Below, piece after piece: positions 63,110-64,000 of a stretch of 64,000 nt of DNA (the first letter of the stretch is position 1; the number at the start of each line of letters is the position of its first letter). The notes beneath the pieces were generated by a model. That model was not told the DNA's origin. It was given only the letters and a program-made list of their open reading frames with translations, and did not search any database. This stretch comes from Sipunculus nudus (Eukaryota > Annelida > Sipuncula > Golfingiida > Sipunculidae): positions 7,997,519 through 8,061,518 of the forward strand of contig CM049306.1 in the NCBI GenBank assembly GCA_026874595.1. Reading direction: 5' to 3'. Both the position numbers and the translations under genes were made by a program.

Positions 63110-64000
63110 CACATTTGAATATTAGGATCTAAGGTAGATAGCGCAACCTGTTTGGTTTACGAGAAAACTTTCCAAGATGGATGGAAATGCTAAATGTCAG
63201 ACTAATTCCTTGAACCACTCTGCAGATATGAGTAATTTTCACCGAAAGCAAACGTATTGCAGATGGCGCCACCAGTCTTAAGTACAAAATAGATGTATCC
63301 AAGATCAATGGACATGCATAATTTCAGCCCAATCTGTCCATTTGTTTAGACTTATGATGCTCAAAGTACTGTCAAAAGGCAATGATGGGGTATTTAAAAG
63401 AGGCTGAAACAAGAGAAAGACAGAAGGAAGCACCACCTGTCTTTCGCAGAAGACAAAGCTATCCAAGATCTTCGGTCAATTTGATGTTTTGACCAATCCA
63501 TGCATCTCTTATAGATATAAATGATTTTGTGTGATTTTCAGCATATATTGCAATATTCAAGGTCAAGGCCACTCTCAAAGGAAAAGTCATGACCCCAATT
63601 CAAATGTACATCATCCCATAACCCATGTCTATGTATAAGCATAAAATGGAAGAAATCTGTCCATTATTCATTTACTTATAATGTTCGTAGTACAGTAAAG
63701 TGGCAATGATGGGGGTATTAAATGGCACAAAAACCAGAATAGGATCATACGTGGCGCCACCAGTTTCAGGTACATGACAACACTATCCAAGATCTTTGGT
63801 CAACTTGATTTTTGGATCAATCCATGCAAGAATTCTTGAGATAATTAAGAATTTGTGCGATTTCCCCCAAAAATAGACCAATTCAAGGTCAAGGTCACTC
63901 TCCTAGAAAAGGTCATGTCCCCATTTTAAATAAGCTTACTTTAAAATACTTTTTAATATTGAAGTGAAATGTAACACTTGACAAGCTTTCAAAACTGTCA
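63110..64000 (-). repeat. D-family modules, cut by window end
   Basis: Three related ~300-bp modules with GATGGCGCCACCAGTCTT (63,262) and GTGGCGCCACCAGTTTCAGG (63,751), 'caaggtcaaggycactctc' and 'aaaggtcatgaccccaatt'. They match the hairpin-side part of D. Confidence 0.6.

Overview
This 64 kb window looks like nuclear DNA of an invertebrate animal, most likely a marine mollusc and probably a bivalve. The evidence is AT-rich sequence, one spliced gene with GT-AG introns of 0.3-8 kb, and a very dense load of short non-coding repeats. Those repeats combine tandem cores, GTCY/GGAC microsatellites and hairpin ends, a design described for bivalve 'pearl'-type elements. The species cannot be told from the sequence alone.

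The one well-supported gene lies on the minus strand between 47,415 and 25,234. Eight exons join in phase into 1,380 residues plus a stop, with the extreme N-terminus missing. The protein is the homologue of vertebrate KIAA0232 (DUF4603 family). Unlike the vertebrate protein as I remember it, it continues into two CCCH zinc fingers, a DEFPQLG motif and a basic tail. A possible small coding fragment of unknown family lies at about 20.35-20.56 kb on the minus strand. No transposase, Rep/helicase, RNA gene or plus-strand gene was recognised.

The rest is mostly repeats. At 1-20 kb lie E-family elements (one carrying a nested N element), the repeats I call L, a PIF/Harbinger-like MITE, and an R element with a 148-bp tandem array inserted inside a minisatellite. 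From 20.6 to 47.4 kb lie relatively repeat-poor sequence and the gene with its introns. Its intron between 38.2 and 29.9 kb holds a D element apparently split by a 5.6 kb insertion that includes a CpG-richer, promoter-like stretch. From 47.5 to 64 kb lie F/D tandem arrays (period about 288 bp), two W arrays (period about 280 bp), and E, D and L copies.

The main new observation is that five families with different sequences (E, N, R, D, W) share one terminal layout. In each family's own orientation this is: TT, then a hairpin of about 30 nt whose outer arm is 7-8 bp; a GTCY-rich stretch or tandem core; an inverted copy of that same arm; usually a small hairpin with a 3-nt loop; then CTAG or CTTG, followed by host T. 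This matches Helitron2/Helentron-type non-autonomous elements with asymmetrical terminal inverted repeats. For R and N the pre-insertion site can be read from a second copy of the host repeat, and it shows no target-site duplication.
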